Positions 1-12,960 of a stretch of DNA of 64,000 bases are shown piece after piece (positions within the stretch are counted from its first letter, which is position 1; each line of letters starts with the position of its first letter). This DNA is from Sipunculus nudus (Eukaryota > Annelida > Sipuncula > Golfingiida > Sipunculidae), in contig CM049312.1 of the NCBI GenBank assembly GCA_026874595.1, positions 55,927,429 through 55,991,428 of the forward strand. The letters are read 5' to 3'. The translations under genes were made by a program, and so were the position numbers. The notes under the pieces were generated by a model. It did not search any database and was not told where the DNA came from. It was given only the letters and a program-made list of their open reading frames with translations.

Positions 1-830
1 CCGGACTGGTACGATGTATCTTCCTGAAAATTTGCATGTGTATAGATCTCACATAGCTCTTTATCATATGCTAACTGGTGGTGCCACCTGCAACCATTTT
101 TGCACAGCGTCCATCTGTTTGTCTGCAGTGGTATGAAATCACATATCTTGACAGTGGTTTTACATATCTGCCTAAAATTTTGCAGGTTTATACATCCTAG
201 ACTGCTTTCTTGATTGTATGACAGGTGGAGTCACCTACGTTCTAGTTTACGCTGCAGACATCCAAGCTCATATCCCGGGAAATGTTTGGGCCAAAATTTT
301 CCATGTGTATAGATCTCACAAAGCTCTTTATCATACACAAAACAGGAGGGGCCACCTGCAACCATTTTTGCACAGCGTCCATCTGTTTGTCTGCCGTGGG
401 CTAAATCACTCATATCTCTGTAGTGGTTTGACTGATCTGCCTAAAATTTTGCGTGTTTATACATCTTGGAAAGCTTTCTTGATTTTTTTGACAGGTAGCC
501 CCACCTACATTTATGTTAATGCTGCAGACATTCAGGCTTATATCTCAGGACTGGTTGGACATATCCCCCTGAAATTTTGCATGTGTATAAATCTCACATA
601 GTTCATTATCATACACAAAATCGGTGGTGCCACCTGCCACAATTTTTGCAAAAGTCCTGTTTGTCTGCTGTGGGATAAAATCACTCGTATACATGTAGTG
701 GTTTGACTTTTCTGCCTAAAATTTTGCATATGTTTACAACTTGGGCAGCTTTCTTGATTTCGTGGTAGGTGGCGCAACCAACATACACATTTCGGCTGCA
801 GACATCCATGCTAATATGCAACACACCTCA
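1..830 (-). repeat. Tandem array of ~277-bp units (minus orientation), cut by the window edge
   Basis: About three units of the same repeat found on the plus strand at 41815-43180, here reverse-complemented. Each unit carries two copies of a dodecamer close to the palindrome GGTGGCGCCACC, at 77, 224, 345, 494, 623 and 768. The spacings alternate at about 147, 121, 149, 129 and 145, matching the 149/128 alternation of the plus-strand array. Short open frames here are by-products of the repeat. No gene is seen. Confidence 0.85.
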
Positions 831-1357
831 CTGGATTTCCCCTTGCCACTCAATCCATGCCTCACTTCACCCGTTCCACTCTGATTTTGGCGGATACACG
901 TAGTGGCTTGTCAACTACCCATATTTTAGTTTAAATCAATCTTCTTATCAATCAATATTGATTGTTATAGGTAATGGGCATAACATAAATTAATAAGCTT
1001 TCCAGGCTTGGATTTCACTTACAAATGTTGATATATAATATCATATAAACTTTGCAAAATTATGTCACTAAGTGATAGAAGTAACTGTGTCAGGCTTTTA
1101 GGATGCATATTTTAAAGCTCAGCCAACTTTCAGTCATGCTGAGCTGAAGAGATAGGTCTCTGTTCATCATCTGTCAGAGACAGGACACAGCCAAACCCTA
1201 GAAAATTAAACTTTAAAAAAATTGGGGGGTTGAGTTAACTTCCCAAAATGTTTTAATTCAGACTTGTGTAATTCTTAACCTAAGTATAACATCTGCAGAG
1301 TTGTTATTATTACAATTATAGTTAAAGTTATACAGTTTTGATAGGTTTTCCTTTGTT
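831..1357. other. AT-rich spacer, nothing recognised
   Basis: No coding, RNA or repeat structure could be supported. Confidence 0.5.
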
Positions 1358-1526
1358 ATGTAGTGCTTTTACCTGTTTAGAAAAAAAAATTATGTTATTA
1401 TCATGATTTTCGCTGATCATGACATTTTTATCAAAACATACAAAAAAAAGTAATAAAAAACCCCTGCACGACCGCACTAATTTCTGAAAAAAAGTGTCTG
1501 AGAACCATACCTTTTTTTTGGTCTTA
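1358..1526 (+). mobile_element. Half-copy of a short inverted-repeat element (GGTATGGTTCTCAG family)
   Basis: This stretch matches the right half of the complete element at 31072-31353: an ACCTGTTTA start, a GACATTTTTATC tract, a CGCACTNATTT segment and the terminal GAGAACCATACCTTTTTT. The left half is missing. A third, also partial, copy ends at about 30487. Confidence 0.6.
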
Positions 1527-1904
1527 TCAACTCGCACCCACTCATGTTGAACCTTGGATAAGATCAGTCAAATCTTTATTGTAATTCTATTCAACCTTAA
1601 CATAAGTTTTGCTGTACCTCTGTGCTTACCTAAATATTTACTTTCAAGTATAAGGGCAGATACTGAAGCTAGTTAGACTAGCATATGTAGATATTTAACA
1701 TACTAGCATGTACTAGTGTTCATTTATCTGTTATGATTTTATGGGTTTGCTTACAGGGTTTATTTACTGTGAGGATTAAGATTTGTAAAGTGTTAAGTGA
1801 ATGAGGACTAATGCAATGGCACTAGCAGGGGAAGTTAGTGTAAACCACAAGATCAAACATCAGGAACTGGTACATCACCAAAAACAAAATTATAGATACT
1901 TCTA

Positions 1905-2310
1905 CATCTGTTGCTGAATAGAAAATATTGCACAATACTTCACAATACTTCAGTTTTCAGTGCAAAACAAAAATTTAGCTTTAAATACATCTATCACTGA
2001 ATAGAAAGTATTGCACAATACTTCACAATGCTTCAGTTTTCAGTGCAAAACAAAAATTTAGCTTCAAATACATCTATCACTGAATAGAAAGTATTGCACA
2101 ATACTTCACAATGCTTCAGTTTTCTGTGCAAAACAAAAAAGAATTAGCTTCCTGTACATCTGTTCCTGAATATAAGGTATCGCACAATACTTCACAATAC
2201 TTCATATTTCAGTGCAAAACAATATTTTAGCTTCCTATACATCTATCACTGAATAGAAAGTATTGCACAATACTTCACAATGCATCTGTTTTCAGTGCAG
2301 ATAAAACAGC
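1905..2310. repeat. Minisatellite, ~83-bp unit, about five copies
   Basis: The motif TTGCACAATACTTCACAAT recurs at 1928, 2011, 2094, 2180 (as TCGCACAATAC) and 2263, giving periods of 83, 83, 86 and 83. Copies differ by scattered substitutions. The array ends about 65 bp before the candidate exon at 2377. Confidence 0.85.
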
Positions 2311-2376
2311 TATAGTCCATTCCACTTCCCTTGTCCACCTGGCATCCCTAACAAGTAACCATTGTTTTTCCTCCAG

Positions 2377-2519
2377 GATATGGCTGTGATGCAACAGTGA
2401 ATCTCGTGCACAACTATCATACAAGCCTCACTGTAAAGAGGGGTCAGCAGCTCTTGATCATTGGTCCCTTGAATATTAGTACTTCTTTTGTGCGGAATGT
2501 CTATTATGACACATCATAG
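2377..2519 (+). CDS. Candidate last coding exon of an unidentified gene
   Basis: A strong 3' splice site (pyrimidine run TTTTTCCTCCAG ending at 2376) is followed by an open frame from 2379 to a TAG at 2517-2519. The first two bases complete a codon begun in the previous exon. The 46 residues begin YGCDATVNLV, contain VKRGQQLLIIGPL and end RNVYYDTS. The composition looks protein-like, with mixed hydrophobic and polar residues, and not like a repeat. I do not recognise the family. The LLIIG stretch after a basic-Gly turn faintly recalls NTR/OB-type beta strands, but that is only a guess. Upstream exons would lie left of the window. An AATAAA lies at about 4773. Confidence 0.4.
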
Positions 2520-2801
2520 TTCCCTGCCATGTCCATTTTTATTGGTTGGTGGTAAGATGACCCTACAGAATAGACTATCTTAAATTCTCCTAAAATAGTT
2601 TTAAATTGTTTACAGGAAAATGAAATGAGGTAAGTTATTATTTTTTAAATAGTTAATTACACATTTTCCTCTTCTCGATGTAGAGGCAAAAAGTTGACTT
2701 GTGAAAAGTAAGCACCAAAAACAGGTGGACAGAAGTGATTGAATGGATTAAAAGCCACTAATTTGGCTGTGTCAGGTGCATTTCTGATATTTCCATGGTT
2801 A

Positions 2802-3117
2802 TAGAAAAGGGGCCTGGACAGCCGAGGGGTAATACGCCTGGCCTTCTCTGCTGATGACCCGGGTTTGATCCCAGGTGTTGCCGTGAATGGGTTGTAGTGA
2901 CCTGTCCAAAGTTCTCTCCGGGTTCTCCGGCTTCCTCCACCTTTCTTACTACACTGGCGTAATTTGTACCCACTGTGAACTCTTCTTTAAGACCATACCT
3001 TCCAATACAGACTAGAACTGTCACACTTCTTTTCGAGGGAGCTAGTGCAGACATAGCTTCTGCTTTGTGCTATAACTGGCTTGAGCACCAACTTCACTTC
3101 AATAATAATAATAGTAA
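2802..3117 (+). mobile_element. tRNA-derived SINE with conserved central core
   Basis: The head resembles a tRNA gene: an A-box-like stretch at 2817-2830 (GCCGAGGGGTAATACGC region) and a B box GGTTTGATCCC at 2862-2872, properly spaced for an internal RNA polymerase III promoter. It is followed by a core containing CTCCGGGTTCTCCGGCTTCC, which resembles the central domain shared by V-SINE/Meta-SINE-type families of fishes and molluscs. The 3' end is a short AAT tandem tail at about 3101-3115. There is no coding capacity. Target duplications were not resolved. Confidence 0.75.
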
Positions 3118-5679
3118 GGGTTATAGTAAACATATCAACCAATATCATGTCTCCATCCTCATCCTATTTCATCAGCCTCTGTAGACATCACATATAAACA
3201 CAGTACTTCCTTAACTTTGGTTAATTTAACATTTTGGCAAGAATCAGCTGAATATTTTGAATTTGTAGTGGAGCACATTGATCACTGGATCCTTTGAATC
3301 TCAAGTGGCCATGTACATAACACCTGTGGTAGATAAGGGAATATTTCCGACATTTGTCATTTAATCCATGTGCATACAGAATTCTTGTGTCAGTGTACTG
3401 TTGTAGATTATTTGCACAAATCAACATGAAAGGCCAGAAATATTTATATATTCCTTTTTTAAAGCAACTGGGATCAAGCAGTAAGAGACAAGAGCTTGAT
3501 ATACATTTGCAGTAAAGATGAGGTCTTACATTCCTTTTATCTCCGTTTCCACATTACAGTCTAAATATTTCTGGTCATTGACAGCTGACTGTTTAATACT
3601 TTCAGTATTCATGCCTCACTGCCTTTTTGCTCTTTTTGCTGATATTTCACAATTAACTGGTATACATATTTTTGTTTCATTTTATCTATGTGATGTACAT
3701 ACAAATATTACTAGCTGTTTGTTGGGTTGTGACTTTTCATAAACTGTTATATGGAAGTCCATATCATAAGTTATAAAGTGTCAATTGTATTGAAGGTCAT
3801 AGTATATATATTTTTACCACTACTTATTGTTGTTTTATGCACACCAATTAATGCAGTATTATTATACATTAACTAGGCTGTTTTCTATTAATGGTTTGAT
3901 TTATATTTAATAGTGTAAATGTAAACTGTGCCTGTAGATTTGTTCCCCCAGGTAAAAATTTTATTCACTAAATGTTAAGTGATATTTGTATTCTTAAAAC
4001 AGATTTCTTGTAAAACACAATGAATTTGAGGTGTACTTAAGATAGCCTTTAAACTTATGATAATCCTAAACTTAATTTCTAATTCACATATGCTTAATTT
4101 TACAAGCAAAATAGATACTTAATCAAAAGTGACTGGTGCTCACGCTGGTGCTGGCAACATCCTATCATTTTACCTGCATGGTCAATCTAGGTCAGGAACC
4201 AGAATGATCAAAATGATGAACAGAATGATTGCACCTTTAGTTTCTCTCATCCAAATAGTGAGCCAGAGGACCAGTCTGTATAATGTTGTTGTGGTGGAAG
4301 ACCAGTCTAGTTTTTCTTGTGGTGATTATTTTTGACCATTTGGTGCTTTAAATGTTAACTTAGTTATGATAGTGACAGAACTGTGAGATGTATGTAGATT
4401 GTACTAGTACCCTACACAGAGTCACTCCAGCCAACTAAAAATCGCTGGCTATTTAAGGAGCTTCTTGCAGTCTAGCAAAAGGCCGGTTTTGCAAAAGGGA
4501 AGCATTGCTAAAGTGAGCAGGATGCCAGTCTAAGCATATTTTGTCTGGTTACTATGATGATGAAAGAAAATAAAAAAAAGCATAGTTAAATATTTTGATG
4601 TAGAAAGATTAACGTAAGACCAGATCATGGCACCTTTCGACCTTTACTTGATTTTGCTGCCATAATACGTCATAATGAATTCTTGTTGCAACATAAATTT
4701 AACTATGGATATGTTATGTAATGGATCTGTTATGTGATGTTAATCATTATTTTTGTCCAACTCTAAAAACCCAATAAACTATGTTAAAAGAAAGGTATTA
4801 CTGATTTTTGCTCATTCAAATGTAAACCTACAGCACAACATATGCTGTGCCTACTACCCATCTGTTTCAGATTGTGTAATTCCGTGACCTTTAAGATGAG
4901 AAGATAACTCGAGCATTGAGTTATTAAAAAAAGTGACCCATGGGTCACTATGCTCAGCTGCCAAGTGACATCCTGGGCTGTGATCACAAGTTCCAGTCAA
5001 ATGTTTCAAGAACCTATATGCCAATTTTGTTGAGACTTTCTACGTAGACAGAAATATATAGCACATATGTCTGGTTGGAACACTATGAATTGATGGTCTG
5101 AGACCAAATGAATGGTTGTTGAGCTATCAGGAACCAATCCCATAGCTTGCATGATGCCTGTCAGCCTCAAAAGGTACACTACACAGGCCAAATAGAGATC
5201 AAAATATATAGCAAAAAATCAAGGAAATCCGTGGAATAATTATTATGAAACAGGTGCTTTTGTATTAATTTTTATTCAATACAAGCCAACTTTCATAAAT
5301 GATGGATATTTTTTGTATATTTGTTAAGAAATCTTTGAACAAGTGAAAGATTACATTAATATATATGTCTGCATTCACTTATATAGTTCTTGAGATAATA
5401 TGTTCTAAAGGAATTTAAAGATGGCTTCCTGGTGGCCATATTGGATTTCTGACAGGTCCAAAATTGAACAACAAACATCCTCTAAAAGGGACCAAACATT
5501 AAACAAGGCCTACAGGCCTAATGCGAACCTGTGCATTGGGAAATATACCAGGTCTAATGCTTCAATGCTGGACCATTACTTTTCATGTATGAACAATGCA
5601 AGTACTAAACATTTTGAATAAGAAACAATTACACAAACATCACTGCTGAAATTCTAGCATGGGTGCACACAACACAAAA
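3118..5679. other. AT-rich non-coding stretch
   Basis: No supported gene. If the exon at 2377 is real, the first part may be its 3' UTR, with a possible AATAAA signal near 4773. Open frames here are short and show no family features. Confidence 0.4.
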
Positions 5680-7888
5680 ATGATTCTAGCTGGCACCACC
5701 AGTCTTGTATACAACGAAGCTATCAGAGATATACACATATGCCAATTTTCAGACTGATATATCAAACCCCTCCTGAGAAATAAGCAGGGACACACATTGT
5801 GCAAAAATTATTGTAGGTGGCACCACATGTCTTGTATACGACAAATGTATACACTGTGCAAAAGTCAATGTACATGGCACCACCTGTCTTGTAAATGAGA
5901 ATACCATCAAAGATGCATAGACAGGTCAAAATATCAGTCCAATACATCAAACTTCCCCAGAGTTCGATGCACTGGGCTGACAAGGCTTAGGTGAGTAAGG
6001 CAGTTGCCCCCGAGTGACCTGTGACAAATTGCTGCCTCAAGCTACTGCACTGAGTGAACTCTTGACCTGCACCTGGCTAGACTGGGTGAACTTTTGACCT
6101 GTACCTGGCTGCACAAAGAATTCTTGACCTGTTGCATAACCTGACACAGCTGGCAGTCTGCCAAAGCTATAAATAGATTCAGGCTGAACTTTGGTTCCAA
6201 ATATGATGCAGTGAGCAGTCTGCAAAGCTATAAATAGAATGCAGCTACTGCACTGAGTGAATTCTTGACCTATACCTGGCTGCACTTCTTCCAATCCTGG
6301 CACTTTGCCAAAACTATTTATAGAGCTGACATCATCTTGGGTAATGGCCAACATCAATGCTGGCAATCTGCCAATGGAAACCAAGTGCTGCCATCTGAAC
6401 ACAAGAGTGGTCTCTACTTGAAATAACTTTGAAATTTATTTTCCCAATACAAAATACTTTTCAGCTGACTTTTTATAAAAAAAAAAAGAAATCAGGAATA
6501 TATGTAAAATTATTACGGATGCATACTGAATGCAAAATTAAAATACAGATATATCTCATTGATGGCAAATTCTTGAATAAGTTGAGTAGGGATACCAATA
6601 ATTTATAATCCACATACAGTTGTCTTTATATAGCCACAGAGAGTTGAATATCCATGATTGTAACATTGCCTGGTATGATGAAGAAAACTTAAATCATAAA
6701 ACTTAATTTTTTAAAAGCTTTTAAAAAAACTTTCTTGTCAATATTAACCAAAGATGACCTGAAATCTAAATATCTAGTTGCATGATGTAATAGATGCTGA
6801 TAAACTGGTGCCAGGCTAGATGTAACAGCATCACACAGCTAACATATATGTTAAAATGACTTGATTCAATTTCCATAATTCAGCCAAAAAATCATTCATG
6901 TTGAACCATTAATGACAATTATTATAAGAATTATTGTAGGGATTATTCTTGTAAAATATTTAACAAACTGGCTTCAGTGGCATCAGTCGAAAAACGTTTC
7001 GCAGGTTTATAACTCATATGGGAAAATACAGCAAAATGGCTAAGTTGAGCTGCCCATAACTCAGCCAAAAATCACTGAACCAAAACCATTTGAACAAACT
7101 TGAATTATAAACATCTGAGGATAATTAATGTGTGAGATTTAAGAATATGGCCCAGTGGTTTTTGAGAAGAAGATCTTTGTAGCCACTGAGCTAAAATGGG
7201 CTGTTATGGCATATGACTAAATTCAGCTTCCCATAACTTAGCCAAAAGTCACTGAAAAGAGACCATTCGAACAAACTTCAGAAAGCACTACCCTAGGATC
7301 ATTTCTGTGCGATATTAAACATTTTGGCCCTATGGTTTCAGAGAAGAAGTTTTTTGTAGCCCTCAGTGTGATACAGGCACTGATGACCCTGAACAAAAAA
7401 GGCCGATGCAGGTGGCGCCACCAATACCTCAATTTCAGATATGACCTATGTGACCAACATTAGCATAAAATTTGGTGATGATAGCTACAGCCGTTTCTGA
7501 GATTTAAATTTTAATATGCTTTTTTGCACAGTTAACAAAGTTCAACCTCCTGTAGCTCGGCCAAAAATCTCCGAACTGGAACCATTCGAACAAACTTGAG
7601 AAAGATTGTTCCAGGGATCATTTCTGTGAAATATTGGACAATTTGGCTGGACAGTTTCGGAGAAGAAGATTTTTAAAGCTTTTTTTAGTTTTTTCCCTAT
7701 AAAATCTAAGAAAATGCTGTTAGGAAAAAAATAAACAAAATCCGATAAAGTTTTTTGGATGTCTGATTATTTGCAAAAAATTTGGTGATGCTAGCTCCTG
7801 CCGTTTTTGAGATAGCTATGGTTAACGTACAGACGATGCATGACGTACGACACCGCACCATCGCATAAGCTCACAGGTTCTCTAAAAA
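5680..7888 (+). repeat. Dispersed repeat B, copy 1 (~2.2 kb)
   Basis: Matches 43356-45653 in the same orientation along its whole length, with small indels. It includes the repeated CTGCACTGAGTGAACTCTTG block, the TATGTAAAATTATTACGG segment, three degenerate sub-repeats around TCAGCCAAAAATC...AACCATTCGAACAAACTTG, and the terminus CATCGCATAAGCTCACAGG followed by an A run. A GGTGGCGCCACC palindrome sits at 7411-7422. No long open frame exists, so it looks like a non-autonomous mobile repeat. Confidence 0.85.
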
Positions 7889-8789
7889 ATAATCACAGAA
7901 ACTGCACTGGTAAAAGGATTTCTAACCTGGCTACCTAGCAAACATAATAGATTTCTGACAAGTCTGACATTTGATATCACACATCCTCCAATAAGAAAGC
8001 AAGCTTGTGGCAATGCTCCAAAGAATGTTACAGTTATGAATGTCCAAAACAATTTAAAAGGCATGATCAGGTTGGAGAATTCTCATATCAGATTTATGGA
8101 CATGCAAATGTAAAAAGTGTGGTCATTTTTTTTTTTAATTATCACCTTGCTTTTCAATGGGGTCAGTAGGGTAGATAAACTGCAAAACCTGAAAGAAAAG
8201 AAATGCAGAAAGCATCACTTAAGAGTCTCGTAATCAATTAAAGCCATCCTAAATCCTGGTACAGACCCACTTATTATCATCTGGTATATCTGATGATTTT
8301 TATAATAATATTTAGATATCTAGAAAACTAAGTTTATTGCTGATTCCATAAAATAAGCTTCAAAATGTTCCCATCTTATAAATCAGTAGCTAAACCTTAA
8401 TGCTTTCCTCTCATAGTCTTAATGCCTGGCCAAAGCATTCTGGCAATACTGTTTTTGTTAGGCACAAATGATGTCCTTATCACTCCCTGGGCTGATACAA
8501 AAGGGAGTCATATATCACAAATGTCACTGACAATTATGGGCACACTGAGATGTACCAGTTGGAGTGCATAGGTTATATATACAAGAAAAAAAGAAATGGT
8601 CTACAAAGTAAGTTTATATTGTGAAAAACATATCAATTGGATTCTTTCTAAAGTGATGGGTAACTACCAACCACTTAAAACTGGAGTAATCACTTGGCAA
8701 CCAATGTGTGAATAACTTTGACCTGCAACCTTAAACCTCCTGACCAGCTGACCCAAAAATCAATTATTTCTTCAAGCAAAATGACCCAT
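7889..8789. other. Spacer, nothing recognised
   Basis: No gene, RNA or clear repeat could be supported. Confidence 0.4.
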
Positions 8790-9600
8790 AAATATGTTTG
8801 AATCAAATGGAGTGATGCATAGATGAGGCATATGTGAAAGACTGAAGATTTGAGATAAACGGTAATGCTTGAAATATGTTCACAAGCGTTTGGAACAATT
8901 CAGTATTGTGACCTTGACCTCTGACCTTTTGAACGCAACATCAATAGGGTTCTTCCCCTATTGGTAGGTAAGCCATATATGACAGATGGAAGTTATAGGT
9001 TGAAAAGTTTGCCTTAAAATGACTCAACTCAAGAAGTGGGTGCTGTGAACTTGATCTTTGACCTCAACAGGTCTTTTTCCCTGTTGACAGAGAAGCAATA
9101 TGGCAGTGCTGGAAGGTTTGGAATGAAACTTCTAGTTGAAATCTGTCCACAACCTTTTAAAGAAGTGGATCCTGTGACCTTTGACCTTGTGACCTCAAAA
9201 TCTATTGGATTCTTCTCCCACTTGGTGGGTTAGCCAAATGTTAAAGATTAAAGGATTGGAATGAAAGGTTTTGCTTAAAATGCATTCGCAAGTTTTTTAA
9301 AGAAGTAGGGCCTTTGTCCTTGACACCTGGTGGTTGGTGAGCTGTATGTGAAAGATGGAAGGTTTGGGATGAAAATTTTTGCTATAAGAATTAATTCTGG
9401 GGGTTGCAAACACACTCCCGAACTGTGAGAATATAGATCACAATGACCTAATTTCAGGTTTGCAAGGAGATCTTTTTAGAACCTCTAAGACTGCATAGAG
9501 ATCTTGATCCTAGCCCTTAAGGTTACGATATGTGCCCTGCTGACGGACAGATGGCTGGCTGGACGGACACACAGACGGAAGGAGGATGGACAAAGATCTA
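8790..9600 (+). repeat. Degenerate tandem repeats rich in GACCTTTGACC, ending in GGACGGACACAC
   Basis: Diverged units of roughly 130-150 bp each contain a TGTGACCTTTGACCT-like phrase, an AGAAGTGG phrase and a TTCTTCCC...TTGGTGGGT-like phrase. The block ends near 9545-9590 in a CTGGACGGACACACAGACGG tract. This resembles dispersed non-coding repeats common in bivalves. Confidence 0.6.
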
Positions 9601-9708
9601 TCACTATAGCACAGCATGACTAAAAGTCAACTGAGCAAATATACCTGAATCCTATATCAGTTGTCACATGTTAAGTGGCATCTCTTAAGTACAGACATGG
9701 GTACGGGG

Positions 9709-9870
9709 TCACAGGGTTGGGGCCAGGTACAAGTGAAAGTACTTAGTACAGGTACAGTTACTTGTGAATTGGCCAGGTACAGGTACAGTTACAGGTACCG
9801 GTACTTGATTTTCACAGAGTACCTAGGTACAGATACAGGTACTTTAGAAAGTACCTAGGTAAAGGTACAT
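9709..9870 (+). repeat. AGGTAC/GGTACA minisatellite with a GGGTTGGGGCCAGGTAC end
   Basis: Short GGTACA/AGGTAC repeats follow an end reading AGGGTTGGGGCCAGGTAC. The same end recurs in inverted orientation at 17317-17341, so the two may be the termini of one 7.6-kb composite insertion. Confidence 0.65.
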
Positions 9871-10012
9871 TTATTTTAGGATCACTTCAAAGATGTTTTT
9901 ACGGATAATAACATGCAGTGGCATAAATTCATGTATATGCAAGTTAACATGCCTTTTTTATAAAAAAATATTGAAGTCATTTGCTAAAGTATATTTTATG
10001 AGAACTTATTAC

Positions 10013-10300
10013 CTGTATGGCACCATACATTCACAAATGTGATATTCAAGTGTACTGAAAGTCCATTAAGTGCACCAAATACAGTATGACACCATACATT
10101 CACATACATGATATTCAAGTCTACTGAAAGTCTATTAAGTACACCAATTACAGTATGACACTGTACATCACAAACATGATACTGGCATAATAAAATTTCA
10201 TTAAGTGCACCAAGTACAGTATAACACCATCCATTCACAAACATGATATTCAAGTGTACTGAAAGTCCAAAGTACAGTATGACACCATATATTCACAAAC
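10013..10300. repeat. Minisatellite, ~68-bp unit, about four copies
   Basis: The phrase ACACCATACATTCACA and the following GATATTCAAGTGTACTGAAAG recur at about 68-bp spacing (near 10021, 10089, 10159, 10226 and a final shortened copy near 10282). Confidence 0.8.
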
Positions 10301-10385
10301 AATTCATGAGCAGTTTATCACACTGATGGCTTACTGATTATTTTACATGACAGGTAACCAAATTTAATACTAAATGAGAAAACAA

Positions 10386-12273
10386 GGGACCCATGTGTTA
10401 CAGCGCTCAGCTGTTATATATGATAAAAAAATATGATTGGGAAATGAGGCAAATGCTGGTTTTGTGTGGTAACAAATATAAGCTGTATTATGAGTTGTTG
10501 GTGTTTAGCTTATGTTTTATTTTGATAGTATCTTTGGAGACAGGGAAGAGGATTGATTTCATTTATTTTATTAACAAATGGAGTGCTGTTGTCACACAGA
10601 TTTTGACTTGGCCATATAACTTATAAGCAGCACATATAATGTAAGAGTTTAACTATTTATTAGAACTTAAAAACTGATATTGTGCCAAATATAATTTTTA
10701 TTAAAGATAATAAGAGAATCATAAGATTTTTCTTAATAAAATGTAACTGAAATGATTATTTAAATAATATTATAGAATATATTCATGAAAGCAATCATGA
10801 ATACATTTTGAAAGTATTTGCACTGGTATTCAAATACTTTCATTTTTACCTGAATTCCCATTCTTATTCAAGAAATTTTATGATGATTCATATTCGTATT
10901 CAAATACATTTGCATAGTATTCACACCATGTCTGGTATTTATTCAGTTTAGCCAAACAATGATGTTGAGAATCCAGAATATACAAAATTCACAAATGTTT
11001 TATGGCCTTCATTTATATTAAAAAAAATAAATGTAATATATTCACTTTGGACTACTTTCACATCAATCTACACACTACACACAGTAGGAATCTAGATTAA
11101 AATTATCAAGTGCATCTTTGTCTATCATTAATTTCCTTCATACGATCCCTAATGATTAGTAATGAATAATATGATTTATTTTTGTTATCATTAATATTGA
11201 ATTGAAAAATACCATGGGTGACTGCATGAAGTTATTTGGAATACGTGACATTCTAACCATCCATACAAGATTCTTACATCATCAGTAGTTGCAAGTTAAT
11301 TTTCTGTTACTCATCAACTAACAAATTCCTTTTCTATTAATTTTTCTTTAATTTGTTATAAAAAACCAATACAAAATTATTAATTTATTGTTTATTGTTA
11401 TGTTGTTTTTCAAAACAACTACTAGATGAGTTGGGTTGGACACCTGGATCAACTGTGGCTGGCCATAAGCTGCCTGGCTGCCCCAGTGTATGCCTCGCCT
11501 CAAAAAAAGGTCAACATATGGGTGACTGAAGAGGTGCTGGGGAGAGCCTGGGTCTGACAGGGTCTCATAAAAACAATAATAAAGGCTACAATTTTTGGCC
11601 AATTTCTTTCAGCTTTCTAAACTGAACAGCTGAAATCCTTATGTGTGCATGATATGAAAATTATATCAACAGTGCTCACAGGAAACAAACGTGCCAAGGT
11701 CAAAGTTGGGCAAAATTTAAGGTACTAATTGTATATTCATACTAATAACTTATAAAATTTGAAAAATTCAGAACTAATTTTGGGTATTCAATTGAATCTT
11801 GATTAATTAATGTTACATCCCTGACAAAAAATCTCTAGCTTCAGCAATCCTCTTGTTAAGGGAGTAAACATATTTCTTGATTTTTTACAAAGTGCATTAT
11901 GTTTGGGCCCTTAACTTAAAACAATTACACAATACGGACATCATTTCTGGCATGTGCATAGTGAATATATAGAAAAATATGTATATTATATATGATCAAA
12001 ATCAGATCAGTGGTTTTGAAATTAGGCAGTCTTGTGTAACAATTGTTTTTTTATGGAAAAATGAAGTTTTTCATTAATATCTCGAAGAAATTAAGTCCTA
12101 GTGACCAAATTCTTGGCATGGTAGAGGATTTTGGAGACATCTAGCTGTATACCAAATTTTAGGAACTGAGAGCTGAAGCTGGGGAGCTGAGCTCTAGCAA
12201 ACTGCATAACACTAGCTTGATGTAAACAATATGTGACATGGTGCTTGAAAACTTGAATTAAATCTACAGTTTT
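10386..12273 (+). repeat. Dispersed repeat C, copy 1
   Basis: Matches 51079-52985 in the same orientation: both begin at AGGGACC and share ATGATAAAAAAATAT, AAGCTGTATTATGAGTTGTTG and GAGTTGGGTTGGACACCTGG. The last ~650 bp (from about 11605) form a unit that also occurs in inverted orientation at 12305-12960 and as two direct copies at 52320-53650. No coding capacity. Confidence 0.8.
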
Positions 12274-12304
12274 TAGCTCAGCTGACTATAAGTCATCTGA
12301 GCTA
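12274..12304. repeat. Terminal hairpin, 14-bp stem, 3-nt loop
   Basis: A near-perfect hairpin (one stem mismatch) built from TAGCTCAG and CTGAGCTA arms around an ATA loop. The same hairpin, reverse-complemented, is at 53651-53681 at the end of another copy of the repeat unit, so it marks the element terminus. Confidence 0.8.
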
Positions 12305-12960
12305 TTGTCGTGGTCCTTTGTCCGTCATCCGGCCGTCTGTTAACAGGGCACGTTTTAAAACTGTTGGACCTACGAATCCAAAATTCTGCATACCATTAGA
12401 TGTCTCCAAAATCTCCTACCATACCAAAAATTGGGTCATTAGGACTTGTTCCTTCGAGATATCAAGGAAAAACCTCCGTTTTCCATAAAAAAGCCATTGT
12501 TACACTTCAAGGCTGCCTAATATCAAAACCACTGATCTGTTTTTGATCATATTTAGTATTCATATTCTTCCATACATTTTCTGTGCACATACCAAAAAAT
12601 TAGGTCAGTTTTGGGTATTATTTTGAAGTTATGGGCCCAAATATAATGCAATTTTTTTTAAATCAGGAAATATATTTGCTCACTCAACATGAGAATTGCT
12701 GAAGCTGGAGACTTTTTTTCAGGAATATAACTTTATTTAATCAAGATTCAATTGTTTACCCAAAATTAGATCTGAATTTTGCAAATTTTTCAAGTTATTA
12801 GCATAAATATAAAATCAATACCTTAAATTTTGTCCAGCTTTGGCAATGGCATGTTTTTTCCCAGTAAGCACTGTTGATTTAATTTTCACAGCACATATAC
12901 ATAAGGATTTGATCTTTTGAAATCTGAAATTTCAAAGGAATTATTTGAAAAGAATAGCTT
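12305..12960 (-). mobile_element. Inverted copy of the ~650-bp hairpin-ended unit of repeat C
   Basis: Reading the minus strand from 12960 to 12305 repeats the same landmarks as 11605-12270 (GGGCAAAATTTAAGG, TAATTTTGGGTA, GGCAGTCTTGAAGTGTAACA, AGACATCTA). It then reaches a GACGGACAAAGGACC tract and the terminal hairpin. With its forward neighbour it makes a large foldback with about 600-bp arms. Confidence 0.75.
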
